Virus record (IMG/VR): IMGVR_UViG_3300048625_000070
Coordinates: 1-44,770 of that record
Source: a virus
Reading direction: 5' to 3' (one strand)
Length of the DNA: 44,770 nucleotides
Shown one piece after another: positions 33,836-43,294 of the stretch (position 1 is the stretch's first letter; each line of letters starts with the position of its first letter). Made by a program: the position numbers and the translations under genes. The notes under the pieces were generated by a model. The model was not told the DNA's origin. It saw only the letters and a list, made by a program, of their open reading frames with translations, and searched no databases.

Positions 33836-34081
33836 ATGACAGATACAATCGCTATTGTACAAACAGATGAAGCACTTCAGGTCGCAGTATCTGAGGGTGT
33901 TCTTACACTTTCTTCATCAAATGTGACCAACCCTGCTGTAGTCGAATCTTTGTCTGACGTTGCAGACATTGATGCTGCAGTTAAGGTTGATGGGTCTATT
34001 TTGGTATACAAAACAACAACAAACAAGTGGACATCCACAACCACCCTCGATGCTCAGAACATGGAAGGTGGAGAATTTTAA
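33836..34081 (+). CDS. Small fibre-associated protein, unknown
   Basis: 81 residues. The unit ESLSDVADIDAAVKVDGSIL followed by VYKTTTNKWTSTTTLD is a repeat type found inside marine-phage fibre proteins, here as a stand-alone gene. No other domain seen. It starts one base after the preceding stop and is followed by a GGAG site for the long fibre gene. Probably a connector or trimmed fibre segment. Confidence 0.65.
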   Translation: MTDTIAIVQTDEALQVAVSEGVLTLSSSNVTNPAVVESLSDVADIDAAVKVDGSILVYKTTTNKWTSTTTLDAQNMEGGEF

Positions 34082-34096
34082 TGGAGAAATAAAAAG

Positions 34097-36307
34097 ATGG
34101 CATCTATTATTAGAATTAAACGTTCTAGCACATCTGGCAACCCAAGTACGCTTGGTGCTGGTGAGTTAGCTTATTCAGCCTTAACAGATAACGGATCAAA
34201 CGGTGGTGATCGCTTATACATTGGTATGGGCACAGAAACCACAGGTAACGCAGTCAACCACGTGGTTATCGGCGGTAAGTTCTTTACCGACATGTTGGAT
34301 CACAACAAGGGAACGCTAACCGCAAACTCTGCTATCATCACTGATTCTGATAGCAAGATCGACAACCTATTAGTTGATAACTTACAACTTAACGGTAATA
34401 CACTAAGCACAACTAATACCAATGGTGATTTACTAATTACACCAAACGGTACTGGTAAGACAGTTGTTAGTAACTTATACATCGGCGATAACAATACATC
34501 CCTAACTGAGTTCATCTATGACGCAGTCGGTGGCACTATCACTGCTGGTACTGGAATCACTTCTACTATAAGCGATGCTAGCAACACAACAACTCTTTCT
34601 ATCACTAATACTGGTGTTACTGCTGGTAGCTATGGTTCTGCTACTGCTATCCCAACATTCACAGTTAATGCTCAAGGGCAATTAACTGCAGCTGGTACTG
34701 CAGCATTAGCGACTACTTTAAACATTGCTGGCGATACTGGTACAGATGGCGTAGCGCTATTAAGTGACACTCTAACTTTTGCTGGTACAAACGGGCTGAG
34801 TGCAGCTGTTACAAATAACGCAGTAACAATCACGTCTAACGCCACTAACGCAAACACTGCGCTTGCCATCGTTAAGCGTGACGCTTCTGGTAACTTCTCT
34901 GCTGGTACAATTACTGCAGCGTTGGCTGGTAACGCATCAACTGCAACTACATTACAAACTGCTCGTACAATCACATTGAGCGGTGACGTAGCTGGTTCTG
35001 TATCATTCAATGGTTCTTCAGACGTAACTATCACTGCAACTATTCAAGCAGACTCAGTTGCTCTTGGAAATGATACTACTGGTAACTACATCGCTACTAT
35101 TGCAGGCACAGCTAATCAGGTTAACGTATCTGGTTCTGGAACTGAAACTGCTGCAGTAACATTAAGCCTACCACAGAACATCCACTCTGGTGCAACTCCA
35201 GCATTCGCTGGTATGTCTCTAAGTGGCAACCTAGCGATGGGTTCAAATACCATCACTGGTCTTGCAGATCCAGTTAATGCTCAAGATGCTGCCACAAAGG
35301 CTTATGTTGATGCTGCTCGTGCTGGTTTGGATGTTAAACAATCAGTTCGTGCTGCAACTACTGGTAACATTACATTAAGCAATACACAGACTATTGATGG
35401 TGTTGCTCTTGTTGTCGGTGATCGTGTTTTAGTTAAAGACCAGACAACTGGTTCTCAAAACGGTATTTACGTCGTTGCGTCTGGTGCGTGGGCTCGTTCT
35501 TCTGACGCTGATGCTCCTAATGAAGTATCTCCAGGTCTGTTCTTATTCGTTGAACAAGGTACATTAAACGGCGATAATGGTTTCGTTATCACTTCTGACG
35601 CACCTCTTGTTGTTGGTACCGATGCTATTGTATTCACACAGTTCTCTGGTGCTGGTCAGATCGTCGCGGGTAACGCTTTAACAAAAACTGGAAATACTCT
35701 TGATGTAGCAGTTGCTGCTTCTGGTGGTATTGAAATCGTTTCTGACGCACTACAATTAAAATCTGCATTGGCTGGCGCTGGTTTAGTTTATGGTTCTGGT
35801 GTTCTAGATGTTGTTGGTACTACCAACCGCATCACAGTTAACTCAGACTCTATTGATATCGCGTCAACTTATGTTGGTCAGACTTCACTAACTACACTTG
35901 GAACAATTACAACTGGTGTGTGGAATGCTACTGTTGTATCTCCAACTTATGGTGGTACTGGTGTTAATAACGGTTCTAACACACTAACTCTTGGTGGTAA
36001 CCTTACAACTGCTGGAGCATACTCAACTACGTTGACAATGACTGGTGCCACAAGCATCACATTACCAACTACTGGTACATTGGCTACTCTAGCTGGTGCG
36101 GAAACTTTAACTAATAAGACTATCATTGGAGCTGTAGTTAGCGGTGGTTCTATTAACAATACACCTATCGGCGCTTCTACTGCTAGCTCAGGTTCGTTCA
36201 CTACTGTTAATGCTTCTGGAACTATTACTGCCCAAGGTAATATTACTGGTGCTGGTGCAGGTACTTCTACTATTGATGGCTTCACCATCGACGGTGGAAC
36301 TTATTAA
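34097..36307 (+). CDS. Long tail fibre protein
   Basis: 736 residues. The start ASIIRIKRSSTSGNPSTLGA and GELAYSALTD is the N-terminus shared by fibre genes that attach to a common base. A DAQDAATKAYVDAARAG helix (about 395-411) introduces the NGIYVV domain (DGVALVVGDRVLVKDQT, then QNGIYVVASGAW), repeated in the next long fibre. The rest is Thr/Ser/Ala/Gly-rich beta-structure with the LTNKTI unit near 675. No S74 chaperone is present; the end is abrupt (FTIDGGTY), so folding probably depends on a partner. The ribosome-binding site is GGAG. Followed by a hairpin at 36330. Confidence 0.85.
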   Translation: MASIIRIKRSSTSGNPSTLGAGELAYSALTDNGSNGGDRLYIGMGTETTGNAVNHVVIGGKFFTDMLDHNKGTLTANSAIITDSDSKIDNLLVDNLQLNGNTLSTTNTNGDLLITPNGTGKTVVSNLYIGDNNTSLTEFIYDAVGGTITAGTGITSTISDASNTTTLSITNTGVTAGSYGSATAIPTFTVNAQGQLTAAGTAALATTLNIAGDTGTDGVALLSDTLTFAGTNGLSAAVTNNAVTITSNATNANTALAIVKRDASGNFSAGTITAALAGNASTATTLQTARTITLSGDVAGSVSFNGSSDVTITATIQADSVALGNDTTGNYIATIAGTANQVNVSGSGTETAAVTLSLPQNIHSGATPAFAGMSLSGNLAMGSNTITGLADPVNAQDAATKAYVDAARAGLDVKQSVRAATTGNITLSNTQTIDGVALVVGDRVLVKDQTTGSQNGIYVVASGAWARSSDADAPNEVSPGLFLFVEQGTLNGDNGFVITSDAPLVVGTDAIVFTQFSGAGQIVAGNALTKTGNTLDVAVAASGGIEIVSDALQLKSALAGAGLVYGSGVLDVVGTTNRITVNSDSIDIASTYVGQTSLTTLGTITTGVWNATVVSPTYGGTGVNNGSNTLTLGGNLTTAGAYSTTLTMTGATSITLPTTGTLATLAGAETLTNKTIIGAVVSGGSINNTPIGASTASSGSFTTVNASGTITAQGNITGAGAGTSTIDGFTIDGGTY

Positions 36308-36312
36308 ATATT

Positions 36313-36320
36313 ACTAAATA
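36313..36320 (+). promoter_or_regulatory. Late-promoter-like ACTAAATA between fibre genes
   Basis: ACTAAATA six bases after the fibre stop and just before a strong hairpin. The predicted start would lie at the foot of the hairpin, so the hairpin could be a 5' mRNA structure rather than only a terminator. Confidence 0.4.
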
Positions 36321-36328
36321 AGTGATAA

Positions 36329-36360
36329 TGGGTGGGTGAAATTCCCACCCAGTAGTTTTT
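36329..36360 (+). terminator. Hairpin with T run between fibre genes
   Basis: TGGGTGGG (36329-36336) pairs with CCCACCCA (36344-36351) around a 7-base loop, then AGTAG and five Ts. The spacing of the T run is slightly long for a classic terminator. An overlapping small palindrome AGTAG-TTTTT-ACTACT follows. Nothing else is seen up to 36399. Confidence 0.65.
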
Positions 36361-36399
36361 ACTACTTCTAGTGTTGTTCTTTTTAGAATAAAGATATTA

Positions 36400-36933
36400 A
36401 TGTCAAACAAAATCATTCTTAAAAAATCATCAGTAACTACGAAGAAACCTCTCGTAACTGATTTAGAATTCGGCGAAGTTGCGCTCAACTACGCTGATGG
36501 ATATCTTTATTTTAAAAACTCCAGCAATCAAATCGAAGCATTCGCTTCTCGTGGCTTCTCACAGCCGTCTACAAATAGTTCCGTAACTTTTCAGACAGAT
36601 AGTGGTAATAATCCAGTTCTGAACATTCAAGTCGGCGGTACTACCATTGCCACATTTGGCGGTGGACAAGTAACATTCCAAGTACCTCTTTCTATGAACG
36701 GCAACACCATCACAGGTGTTGGCGCTCCACTATCTACAACAGATGCGGTGAACAAGGCTTATGCTGACGGTGCTACATCATCAGGTTCTTATCCAAAGGG
36801 TGATTATGGTAGTTTAGACGCAGTTGCTGCGTATGACGCCTTTGGTGTTTCTATTGTTCCAATCATTACATATGATAATATGACGCCTGTTGGAATCTTT
36901 TTAACTGCAGACTTCGGGACATCTCTCGTTTAA
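36400..36933 (+). CDS. Short fibre-like structural protein
   Basis: 177 residues. Start SNKIILKKSSVTTKKPLVTD followed by LEFGEVALNYADGYLYFKNS is the typical first segment of marine T4-like fibres (seen in variants at 34097 and 36943). Middle: NGNTITGVGAPLSTTDAVNK and AYADG, the helix that often joins modules. The end is short, without receptor-binding or chaperone domain. May be a half-fibre joint or truncated fibre. No clear ribosome-binding site. Confidence 0.72.
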   Translation: MSNKIILKKSSVTTKKPLVTDLEFGEVALNYADGYLYFKNSSNQIEAFASRGFSQPSTNSSVTFQTDSGNNPVLNIQVGGTTIATFGGGQVTFQVPLSMNGNTITGVGAPLSTTDAVNKAYADGATSSGSYPKGDYGSLDAVAAYDAFGVSIVPIITYDNMTPVGIFLTADFGTSLV

Positions 36934-36942
36934 GGAATAACG

Positions 36943-39900
36943 ATGCCAACACAAATACAATTAAGACGTGGCTCATATGCACAACATCAGGCGTTTACTG
37001 GTGCTGTTGCTGAACCTACTTTTGATACATCCAACCAAGTTTTAAGAATCCATGATGGATCTTCTGCTGGTGGTATGGAACTGGTTATGGGTAACTCAAT
37101 CTATAAGGGAACCCCAGTAAAAGTTGTAACTACAACGAACGTAACGCTATATGGTACACAGACTATTGATGGTGTATCTCTATCAGCTGGCGATCGTGTT
37201 CTTGTTGCTTCTCAAACAAGTTCTTACCAAAACGGTATCTATAACGTTTCTACTACTACATGGGCACGCGCATTTGATAGCGATAAACTCTATAACTTAA
37301 ACCAACACCAATTTATCTATGTAGCTGGTGGGTCTAACTATGCGCAAAGTATCTGGAGACAGACTAGCGCTGCGCCAGCTATTATCGGTGTTGATGCCAT
37401 CACATATGAATTGTGGATGAGCGTAGAGTCACGTGGTTTAGCTCAGAATACTGTAGCTGGATTAGTGACACGTACATCTAAAGGCACATATACTGGTCGC
37501 GCTGTTACTGTTAGTGGACAGGGTATCTCAGTATCTAATGGTGACGGTGTATCTGGTAATCCACTAGTATCTTTAAACTCAACACCGAATAATACAGCCA
37601 GCACAATTATGGCTCGTGATAGCGGTGGTAACTTTACTGCTGGTAGTGCTACCCTAAACGGTTCTCTTGAAGTTAATACTGGTACTATTACAACAACTTC
37701 AACTACCGCGACTCTCCTAAACGCAAACGCGACTACTGTTAATGCGTTCGGCGCAGCGACTTCAATCTCATTGGGTTCTGCGTTTGGTACTCTAACTATC
37801 AATAATGCCAACACAGTTATTACAGGTAACTTAACTGTAAACGGTACAACAGAATATCTAAATTCTACCACAGTTCAAATCGCTGATAAAAATATTGAAC
37901 TTGGTAAAGTTACAACTCCAACAGATGCTACAGCTGATGGTGGTGGTATTACTCTTAAAGGTGCTGTTGATAAAACTATTTTGTGGGATAGCGCTAACGC
38001 TAACTGGTCTTCTTCTGAACACTGGAATATTGCTTCTGGTAAATCATTTAAGATCGCGACAATTCCTGTTTTATCTGCTACTTCTGTTTTAACTGATGCT
38101 AGTCAGTCTTCAATCAGTATCGGTACTAGCGCTACTGCCATCGGTCTTGGTGCTAACACTGGTACGTTAACAATTAACAATCCAACGATTGTTGGTTCTC
38201 AGACTACACAAAACTTGTGGAATACTGTTGCAACTACTGTAAATGCTTTCGGTGCAGCGACTACAACAAACTTAGTAACTGGCGCGACAGCTTCTGGTAA
38301 TACTAAGACAGTTAACTTAGCCACTGGTGGGTTAACTGGTTCTACTACTAATCTGAATCTTGGTTCTACTGGTGGTACACTTACTATTAATAGCCCATTG
38401 ATCACCATCGCTGGTGGTGTGATGCAGTTCACTAATCCAACTGACTCAACACTATCTTCAAACGGATCTGTTATCTTCGCTGGTGGTATTGGCGTTGCAA
38501 AGAACATCGTTTGTGATGGAACATTCTCCATCTTCGGTGACATCTCTGTTAATGGTGGTGACATTCTCACTAACCAAACCAACGTAACAGTATTCAATAC
38601 AACTGCTACTACTGCTAACATCTTCGGTGCTGTTTCTACTCTGAATATGGGTGCCAACACTGGCACGTTAATTCTCGGCAACCCAACCGTTGTTGGTACT
38701 CAAACTACTCAAAACTTATACAACACAGTAGCGACTACTCTAAACATTGGTGGTTCAGCTACTGCCATTAACTTGGGTAACGCCACTGCTGCTACTGTAA
38801 CTGTTCGTCCAGGTACTGTTGTTGGTGTTAACACTAATCAGTCTCTATATGACACTGTTGCAACTACTGTCAACGCATTCGGTGCTGCAACTACACTGAC
38901 ACTTGGTAATGCTACTGGCGCGACTGCTACAATCCGACCAGGAACTGTCCTTGGTTCTAACAGCACGCAAAACTTGTGGAACACTGTAGCTACTACAGTT
39001 AACTTTGCTGGCGCTGCGACTACTTTGAGTATCGGCGCTTCTTCTGGTACTACAACTATCAACAATAATGCAGCTATCGCAGGTACGTTGGCAGTTACTG
39101 GTACATCTAGCCATACAGGCAACTCTACGTTCGCAGGAACATTAGGTGTTACTGGTGCGACTACTTTAAGTTCTACACTATCAGTATCTGGTGTAACTAC
39201 AATCTCTAATGCTACTTCGTCTATTAATACATCTTCTGGTGCATTGGTAGTGACTGGTGGTGTTGGTATCGGCGGTACTGCTTATGTTGGTGGTGATCTA
39301 AACGTCACAGGCAACCTAAACATCTCTGGTTCTGCTACACAAATTAGCACAACTAACCTTTCTATCAGTGATCCATTGATTTACATGGCTACTGGTAACA
39401 GCGGTAATACTTCAGATATTGGTATCGTTGGTCACTTTAACCCAGGAACATACCAGCATACTGGTTTCGTTCGTTCAGCTGCTAATAATGAATGGCGTCT
39501 ATTCTCTGGTGTAACAACTGAACCAACAACTGTCATCGACTTTACTAGTGCGGTATATGATACGTTGCGTCTTGGCACTCTATATGCTACAGGTAACTTA
39601 AACGTAACTGGTACTTCTAGCTATACAGGTAATGCAACATTCTCTGGTACATTGGGTGTTACTGGCGCGACTACTCTAGGCAGCACACTAGGCGTTACTG
39701 GCGCTGCTACTCTAAGCAGTACTCTAGCAGTTTCTTCTAACACAACTGTTGGTGGAACATTGGGTGTTACTGGCGCTGCTACTCTAAGCAGTACTCTAGC
39801 AGTTTCTTCTAACACAACTGTTGGTGGAACATTGGGTGTTACTGGCGCTGCTATTTTGAGTTCTACTTTAGGTGTTACTGGCGCTGCTACTCTGTCAAGC

Positions 39901-40692
39901 ACTTTAAACGTTAGTGGTACAACTACTCTTGGCGTTGTAAATACTGGCGTTGCTTACCATACATCATTGACACTTGGTGCTGCGTTACCAATCGCTTCTG
40001 GTGGTACTGGTGCTACAACTGCACAGGCTGCTCGTACTAACTTATTACCATCACAATCTGCTGGTCAAGCTGGTTACGTTCTAACTACAAACGGAACTGA
40101 TGTAGCTTGGTCTTATCTTGGTAATGCGATGGTAACATCGTTCAATGGTAGATCTAACGCTGTAACATTAACATCGGGTGACGTTACTGGCGCTCTTGGT
40201 TTCACGCCACTATCATCTACATCTGGTACTGCTATTTCTGCTGGTTACTTAACAGGTAAAGATGCATACACAAACGGCAGTGATGGTTGGTTCCGTTCTA
40301 ACGGTAATGCTGGCTGGTATAGCGCCACATATTCTGTAGGTATCTACGCCACTCAAGCTGGTTGGGTATCAACATATAACAGCGCTCAGATGATGGCGAA
40401 CGGATTCCAAATCGCGTCTGACATAAGAATTAAAGACAACATCGTTGATTCTAAATATGGTTTGGACACAGTTCTTCAATTACGCTCTGTTGAATACGAC
40501 AGAAAGATTGATGGAAAACACGACATTGGTTTGATCGCCCAAGAAGTCGAGGAAATTATTCCTGAGTTTGTACATACAGATCCTGAAGGTATGAAATCAG
40601 TTAATTATCCGCAAATGGTTTCTGTTCTGATTAAAGCAGTTCAAGAACTAAAAGCTGAAGTTGATGATCTAAAACAACAACTAGGAAAATAA
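36943..40692 (+). CDS. Large tail fibre with S74 self-cleaving chaperone
   Basis: 1,249 residues. N-terminus PTQIQLRRGSYAQHQAFTGA; an NGIYNVST-type domain (about 60-155) like that of the fibre at 34097. The shaft holds several units of about 40 residues built on NTVATTVNAFGAATT and LGNATGATATIRPGT, then shorter LGVTGAATLSSTL units. Two 72-bp copies in this part are identical. Near residue 1157 the S74 chaperone starts (SDIRIKDNI) with HDIGLIAQEVEEIIPEFVH and a terminal helix; self-cleavage should release about 92 residues after trimerisation. The last domain before it (about 1060-1150) is the likely receptor-binding tip. It lies directly before gp13. Confidence 0.9.
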   Translation: MPTQIQLRRGSYAQHQAFTGAVAEPTFDTSNQVLRIHDGSSAGGMELVMGNSIYKGTPVKVVTTTNVTLYGTQTIDGVSLSAGDRVLVASQTSSYQNGIYNVSTTTWARAFDSDKLYNLNQHQFIYVAGGSNYAQSIWRQTSAAPAIIGVDAITYELWMSVESRGLAQNTVAGLVTRTSKGTYTGRAVTVSGQGISVSNGDGVSGNPLVSLNSTPNNTASTIMARDSGGNFTAGSATLNGSLEVNTGTITTTSTTATLLNANATTVNAFGAATSISLGSAFGTLTINNANTVITGNLTVNGTTEYLNSTTVQIADKNIELGKVTTPTDATADGGGITLKGAVDKTILWDSANANWSSSEHWNIASGKSFKIATIPVLSATSVLTDASQSSISIGTSATAIGLGANTGTLTINNPTIVGSQTTQNLWNTVATTVNAFGAATTTNLVTGATASGNTKTVNLATGGLTGSTTNLNLGSTGGTLTINSPLITIAGGVMQFTNPTDSTLSSNGSVIFAGGIGVAKNIVCDGTFSIFGDISVNGGDILTNQTNVTVFNTTATTANIFGAVSTLNMGANTGTLILGNPTVVGTQTTQNLYNTVATTLNIGGSATAINLGNATAATVTVRPGTVVGVNTNQSLYDTVATTVNAFGAATTLTLGNATGATATIRPGTVLGSNSTQNLWNTVATTVNFAGAATTLSIGASSGTTTINNNAAIAGTLAVTGTSSHTGNSTFAGTLGVTGATTLSSTLSVSGVTTISNATSSINTSSGALVVTGGVGIGGTAYVGGDLNVTGNLNISGSATQISTTNLSISDPLIYMATGNSGNTSDIGIVGHFNPGTYQHTGFVRSAANNEWRLFSGVTTEPTTVIDFTSAVYDTLRLGTLYATGNLNVTGTSSYTGNATFSGTLGVTGATTLGSTLGVTGAATLSSTLAVSSNTTVGGTLGVTGAATLSSTLAVSSNTTVGGTLGVTGAAILSSTLGVTGAATLSSTLNVSGTTTLGVVNTGVAYHTSLTLGAALPIASGGTGATTAQAARTNLLPSQSAGQAGYVLTTNGTDVAWSYLGNAMVTSFNGRSNAVTLTSGDVTGALGFTPLSSTSGTAISAGYLTGKDAYTNGSDGWFRSNGNAGWYSATYSVGIYATQAGWVSTYNSAQMMANGFQIASDIRIKDNIVDSKYGLDTVLQLRSVEYDRKIDGKHDIGLIAQEVEEIIPEFVHTDPEGMKSVNYPQMVSVLIKAVQELKAEVDDLKQQLGK
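39709..39852 (+). repeat. Perfect 72-bp tandem duplication in the fibre shaft
   Basis: 39709-39780 is repeated exactly at 39781-39852 (24 codons, TLSSTLAVSSNTTVGGTLGV plus TGAA). The 15 bases before the first copy also match the end of the unit. Lack of any difference points to a recent duplication. Confidence 0.95.
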
Positions 40693-40693
40693 A

Positions 40694-41650
40694 ATGGCTA
40701 TTCCAACATCTAGAGAAGGTCTAAAACAATACTGTCTGCGAGCACTTGGTGCTCCAGTGTTGGAAATTAACGTCGACGATGATCAGCTAGAAGATCGTAT
40801 TGATGAGTGTCTAGACTACTGGCGTCTTTATCACTACGAAGGTATCGAAGAGATCTACTTAAAGCAACAGATTCGCGCTTCTGAGATTGTTCTAACTACC
40901 CCTGTTGCTGATCAGTTTGCTCTCGAAGAACATATCACTGGAGCAACATCTGGCGCTAAAGCTACCGTAACACGTGAGTCTCAACGCACTTCTACTGGCA
41001 CTTTGTTGCTAGTAAAGAATATTGTTGGCACTTTCCAAGCTGGTGAAGCTATTCAAGGAACAACAGCTACTGCAACTACAGTTTCTATCACTCCACGTGA
41101 ATATGATAATCGCTACATCAATATTCCAGACTATGTTTATGGTATTACGGATGTCCTGTCTATTGGTCAAGCATCTTCTTCTAAGAACATCTTCGACTTA
41201 CAGTATCAGTTACGATTGAACGACTTGTATGACTTAACGTCTACATCTATCATTTACTACACTACTGTTATGCAGCATCTAGACTTACTAGACTGGACTC
41301 TTAACGGTAAAGATAACTTCAGATTCAACAGACTACAAGATCGCATGTATCTTGATATCAACTGGCAGACTGACGTAGCATTTGGTGATTACATTATTAT
41401 CAAGTGCTATCGCGCGATGGATCCTGCACAATGGTCTAAGATCTGGAATGAAGTGTGGTTGAAACGATATGTCACTGCTCAATTTAAGAAGCAATGGGCT
41501 ATCAACATTAAGAAGTTTACTGGTATCCAACTTCCAGGCGGTGTGACTCTGGATGGCGATAAGTTATATCTTGAAGCCACTACTGAGATAGCACAATTAG
41601 AAGACGAATTGCAAAACAAGTCTGCTCCACTCAACTTTATGATGGGCTAA
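40694..41650 (+). CDS. 13: gp13 neck protein
   Basis: 318 residues (T4 gp13: 309). Start SREGLKQYCLRALGAPVLEI followed by NVDDDQLEDRIDECLDYWRL is diagnostic of gp13 in marine T4-likes; IPDYVYGITDVLSI and the PAQWSKIWNEVWLKRYVTAQ helix region also fit. The gp13-gp14 neck closes the filled head and joins the tail. Residues about 80-135 form an inserted Thr/Gly/Ala-rich module (ITGATSGAKATV, then NIVGTFQAGEAIQG) not present in T4. The AGGAAA ribosome-binding site lies at the end of the fibre gene. Confidence 0.92.
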   Translation: MAIPTSREGLKQYCLRALGAPVLEINVDDDQLEDRIDECLDYWRLYHYEGIEEIYLKQQIRASEIVLTTPVADQFALEEHITGATSGAKATVTRESQRTSTGTLLLVKNIVGTFQAGEAIQGTTATATTVSITPREYDNRYINIPDYVYGITDVLSIGQASSSKNIFDLQYQLRLNDLYDLTSTSIIYYTTVMQHLDLLDWTLNGKDNFRFNRLQDRMYLDINWQTDVAFGDYIIIKCYRAMDPAQWSKIWNEVWLKRYVTAQFKKQWAINIKKFTGIQLPGGVTLDGDKLYLEATTEIAQLEDELQNKSAPLNFMMG

Positions 41651-41651
41651 G

Positions 41652-42551
41652 ATGACAACAACTAATGTTTATTTTTCTCATGGTACTCGTAATGAGCAGT
41701 ACCTTGTAGAAGATCTAATCATCGAATCATTGCGCATGTACGGCAATGAGGTTATGTACATTCCAAGAACATTAGTTTCAAAGGATAACATCCTTGGAGA
41801 AGACCGTCTAAGTGAATTTAAGTCAGCGTTTCCAATTGAGATGTACTTTGAGAATGTAGATTCTTTCGGTGGACAGGGAGCATTTATCCAGAAGTTTGGT
41901 TTAATGGTCGAACAATCTGCAACGTTAGTAGTTGCTCGTCGTCGTTGGGAACAATTCGTTGGACGTTATGGTGTAACAACAGTTCCTACCAGACCGAATG
42001 AGGGTGATTTAATTTATTTCCCTCTATCAAAAGGGTTGTTTGAGATTAAATTCGTTCAACACCAAGATCCATTCTATCAACTAGGTAAGCTATACGTGTA
42101 TAAGCTACAAGTTGAATTGTTCCAGTATGCTTCTGAATCTATTGACACTGGCATTGCTGCTATCGATACATTCGAATCACTGAAGACATTCAATACAAAT
42201 ACAACTCGCACCCCACATGGAGAAGTTATTGGAACAACAATTGTGCACGGTGGCTCTGGATACACAACTGCCTCTATCACTACTATGAGTTCTTCTGGCT
42301 ATGGAGTGGTATTAACTCCAGTTATCACCAATGGTGTTATAACTTCTATTACCATCGATAATCCAGGGACTAAGTATCAGACACCTCCATTGATTAGTAT
42401 TAGCGGAGACGGTACTGGCGCTGAAGCTATTTGTGAGATTAAAGCTAACATCGATAAGTCAGATTCATTCGGCGACAATAACAGTTTTAAACAAGAAGCA
42501 TCAACGGTTCTAAACTTTGATGATTCAAACCCTTTTGGTGAGATACAATAA
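41652..42551 (+). CDS. 14: gp14 neck protein with C-terminal repeat extension
   Basis: 299 residues (T4 gp14: 256). Family features: EQYLVEDLIIESLRMYGNEV and YIPRTLVSKDNILGEDRLSE, then FQKFGLMVEQSATLVVARRR-like sequence and WEQFVGRYG. After about residue 195 an extension holds one or two Gly-rich beta units (VHGGSGYTTASITTMSS, then TKYQTPPLISISGDGTGAEA), the same unit that expands gp8. Starts one base after gp13; its stop overlaps gp15 (TAATG). Confidence 0.9.
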   Translation: MTTTNVYFSHGTRNEQYLVEDLIIESLRMYGNEVMYIPRTLVSKDNILGEDRLSEFKSAFPIEMYFENVDSFGGQGAFIQKFGLMVEQSATLVVARRRWEQFVGRYGVTTVPTRPNEGDLIYFPLSKGLFEIKFVQHQDPFYQLGKLYVYKLQVELFQYASESIDTGIAAIDTFESLKTFNTNTTRTPHGEVIGTTIVHGGSGYTTASITTMSSSGYGVVLTPVITNGVITSITIDNPGTKYQTPPLISISGDGTGAEAICEIKANIDKSDSFGDNNSFKQEASTVLNFDDSNPFGEIQ

Positions 42552-43294
42552 TGCTTAACGGAAACGTATACTACCACGGCATCATCCGCAAGAGCATTGT
42601 TGCGTTCGGACGCTTGTTCAGCGATATCTATATCGACCGTAAAGTCGGTGACTCTGTGAATGGCACAACTGCACAGCGTTTGCAGATTCCACTGGCGTAT
42701 GCACCAAAAGAAAAGTGGATTGTTCGCTTGGACTCTGACCCAAACCTAGAGAACAATACATATACTACACTACCACGAATGTCTTTCGAAATCACTGGTT
42801 ATCGCTACGATGCCCAGCGCAAGACTAATCGTATGCAACAAATTAAATCTGGCACTGGAAATAATCAGTCTACTGTTTATACACCAGTTCCATACACTCT
42901 AGATCTTTCTTTGTATATTTTAACTAAAACACAAGAAGATGGTTTGCAGATTATCGAGCAGATACTGCCTACGTTTACTCCAGAGTACACCCTAACAATT
43001 AACACTATTCCAGATATGGGCATTCAAAGCGATGTTCCTATTATCTTAAATAGCGTGCAAGTAGATGATGAATATGATGGTTCATTCCAAGACCGTCGAT
43101 TCGTAACTCATACATTGAACTTTGAAATGAAGTTGAATTTATATGGTCCAGTTTCTGATAGAAACGTTATCACCCAAGTTAATGCGGGTGTTGGACAAAA
43201 CGAAAACTTTGCCAATCCGAATAGGGTTTATGCGGCAACTGGTGATACAACTACGGCGACAGTTTCCAGTGAAGACTGGACTAACAACTTTTAA
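42551..43294 (+). CDS. 15: gp15 tail completion / sheath terminator
   Basis: 247 residues (T4 gp15: 272). Start YYHGIIRKSIVAFGRLFSDI, then the QIPLAYAPKEKWIVRLDSD block, RMSFEITGYRYDAQRKTNRM and YTLDLSLYILTKTQEDGLQI; these are the conserved strands of gp15. A hexamer caps the finished tail and binds the neck. Overlaps both neighbours by one base. Confidence 0.92.
   Translation: MLNGNVYYHGIIRKSIVAFGRLFSDIYIDRKVGDSVNGTTAQRLQIPLAYAPKEKWIVRLDSDPNLENNTYTTLPRMSFEITGYRYDAQRKTNRMQQIKSGTGNNQSTVYTPVPYTLDLSLYILTKTQEDGLQIIEQILPTFTPEYTLTINTIPDMGIQSDVPIILNSVQVDDEYDGSFQDRRFVTHTLNFEMKLNLYGPVSDRNVITQVNAGVGQNENFANPNRVYAATGDTTTATVSSEDWTNNF

Noticed and set aside
37443-39902. Several minus-strand open frames opposite the large fibre
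   Set aside because: Val/Ala/Pro-rich products that mirror the Thr/Ala/Gly repeats of the fibre; no start signals.
39600-39910. CRISPR-like repeat array
   Set aside because: Repeats are in frame, directly adjacent and encode fibre-shaft units; there are no unique spacers.
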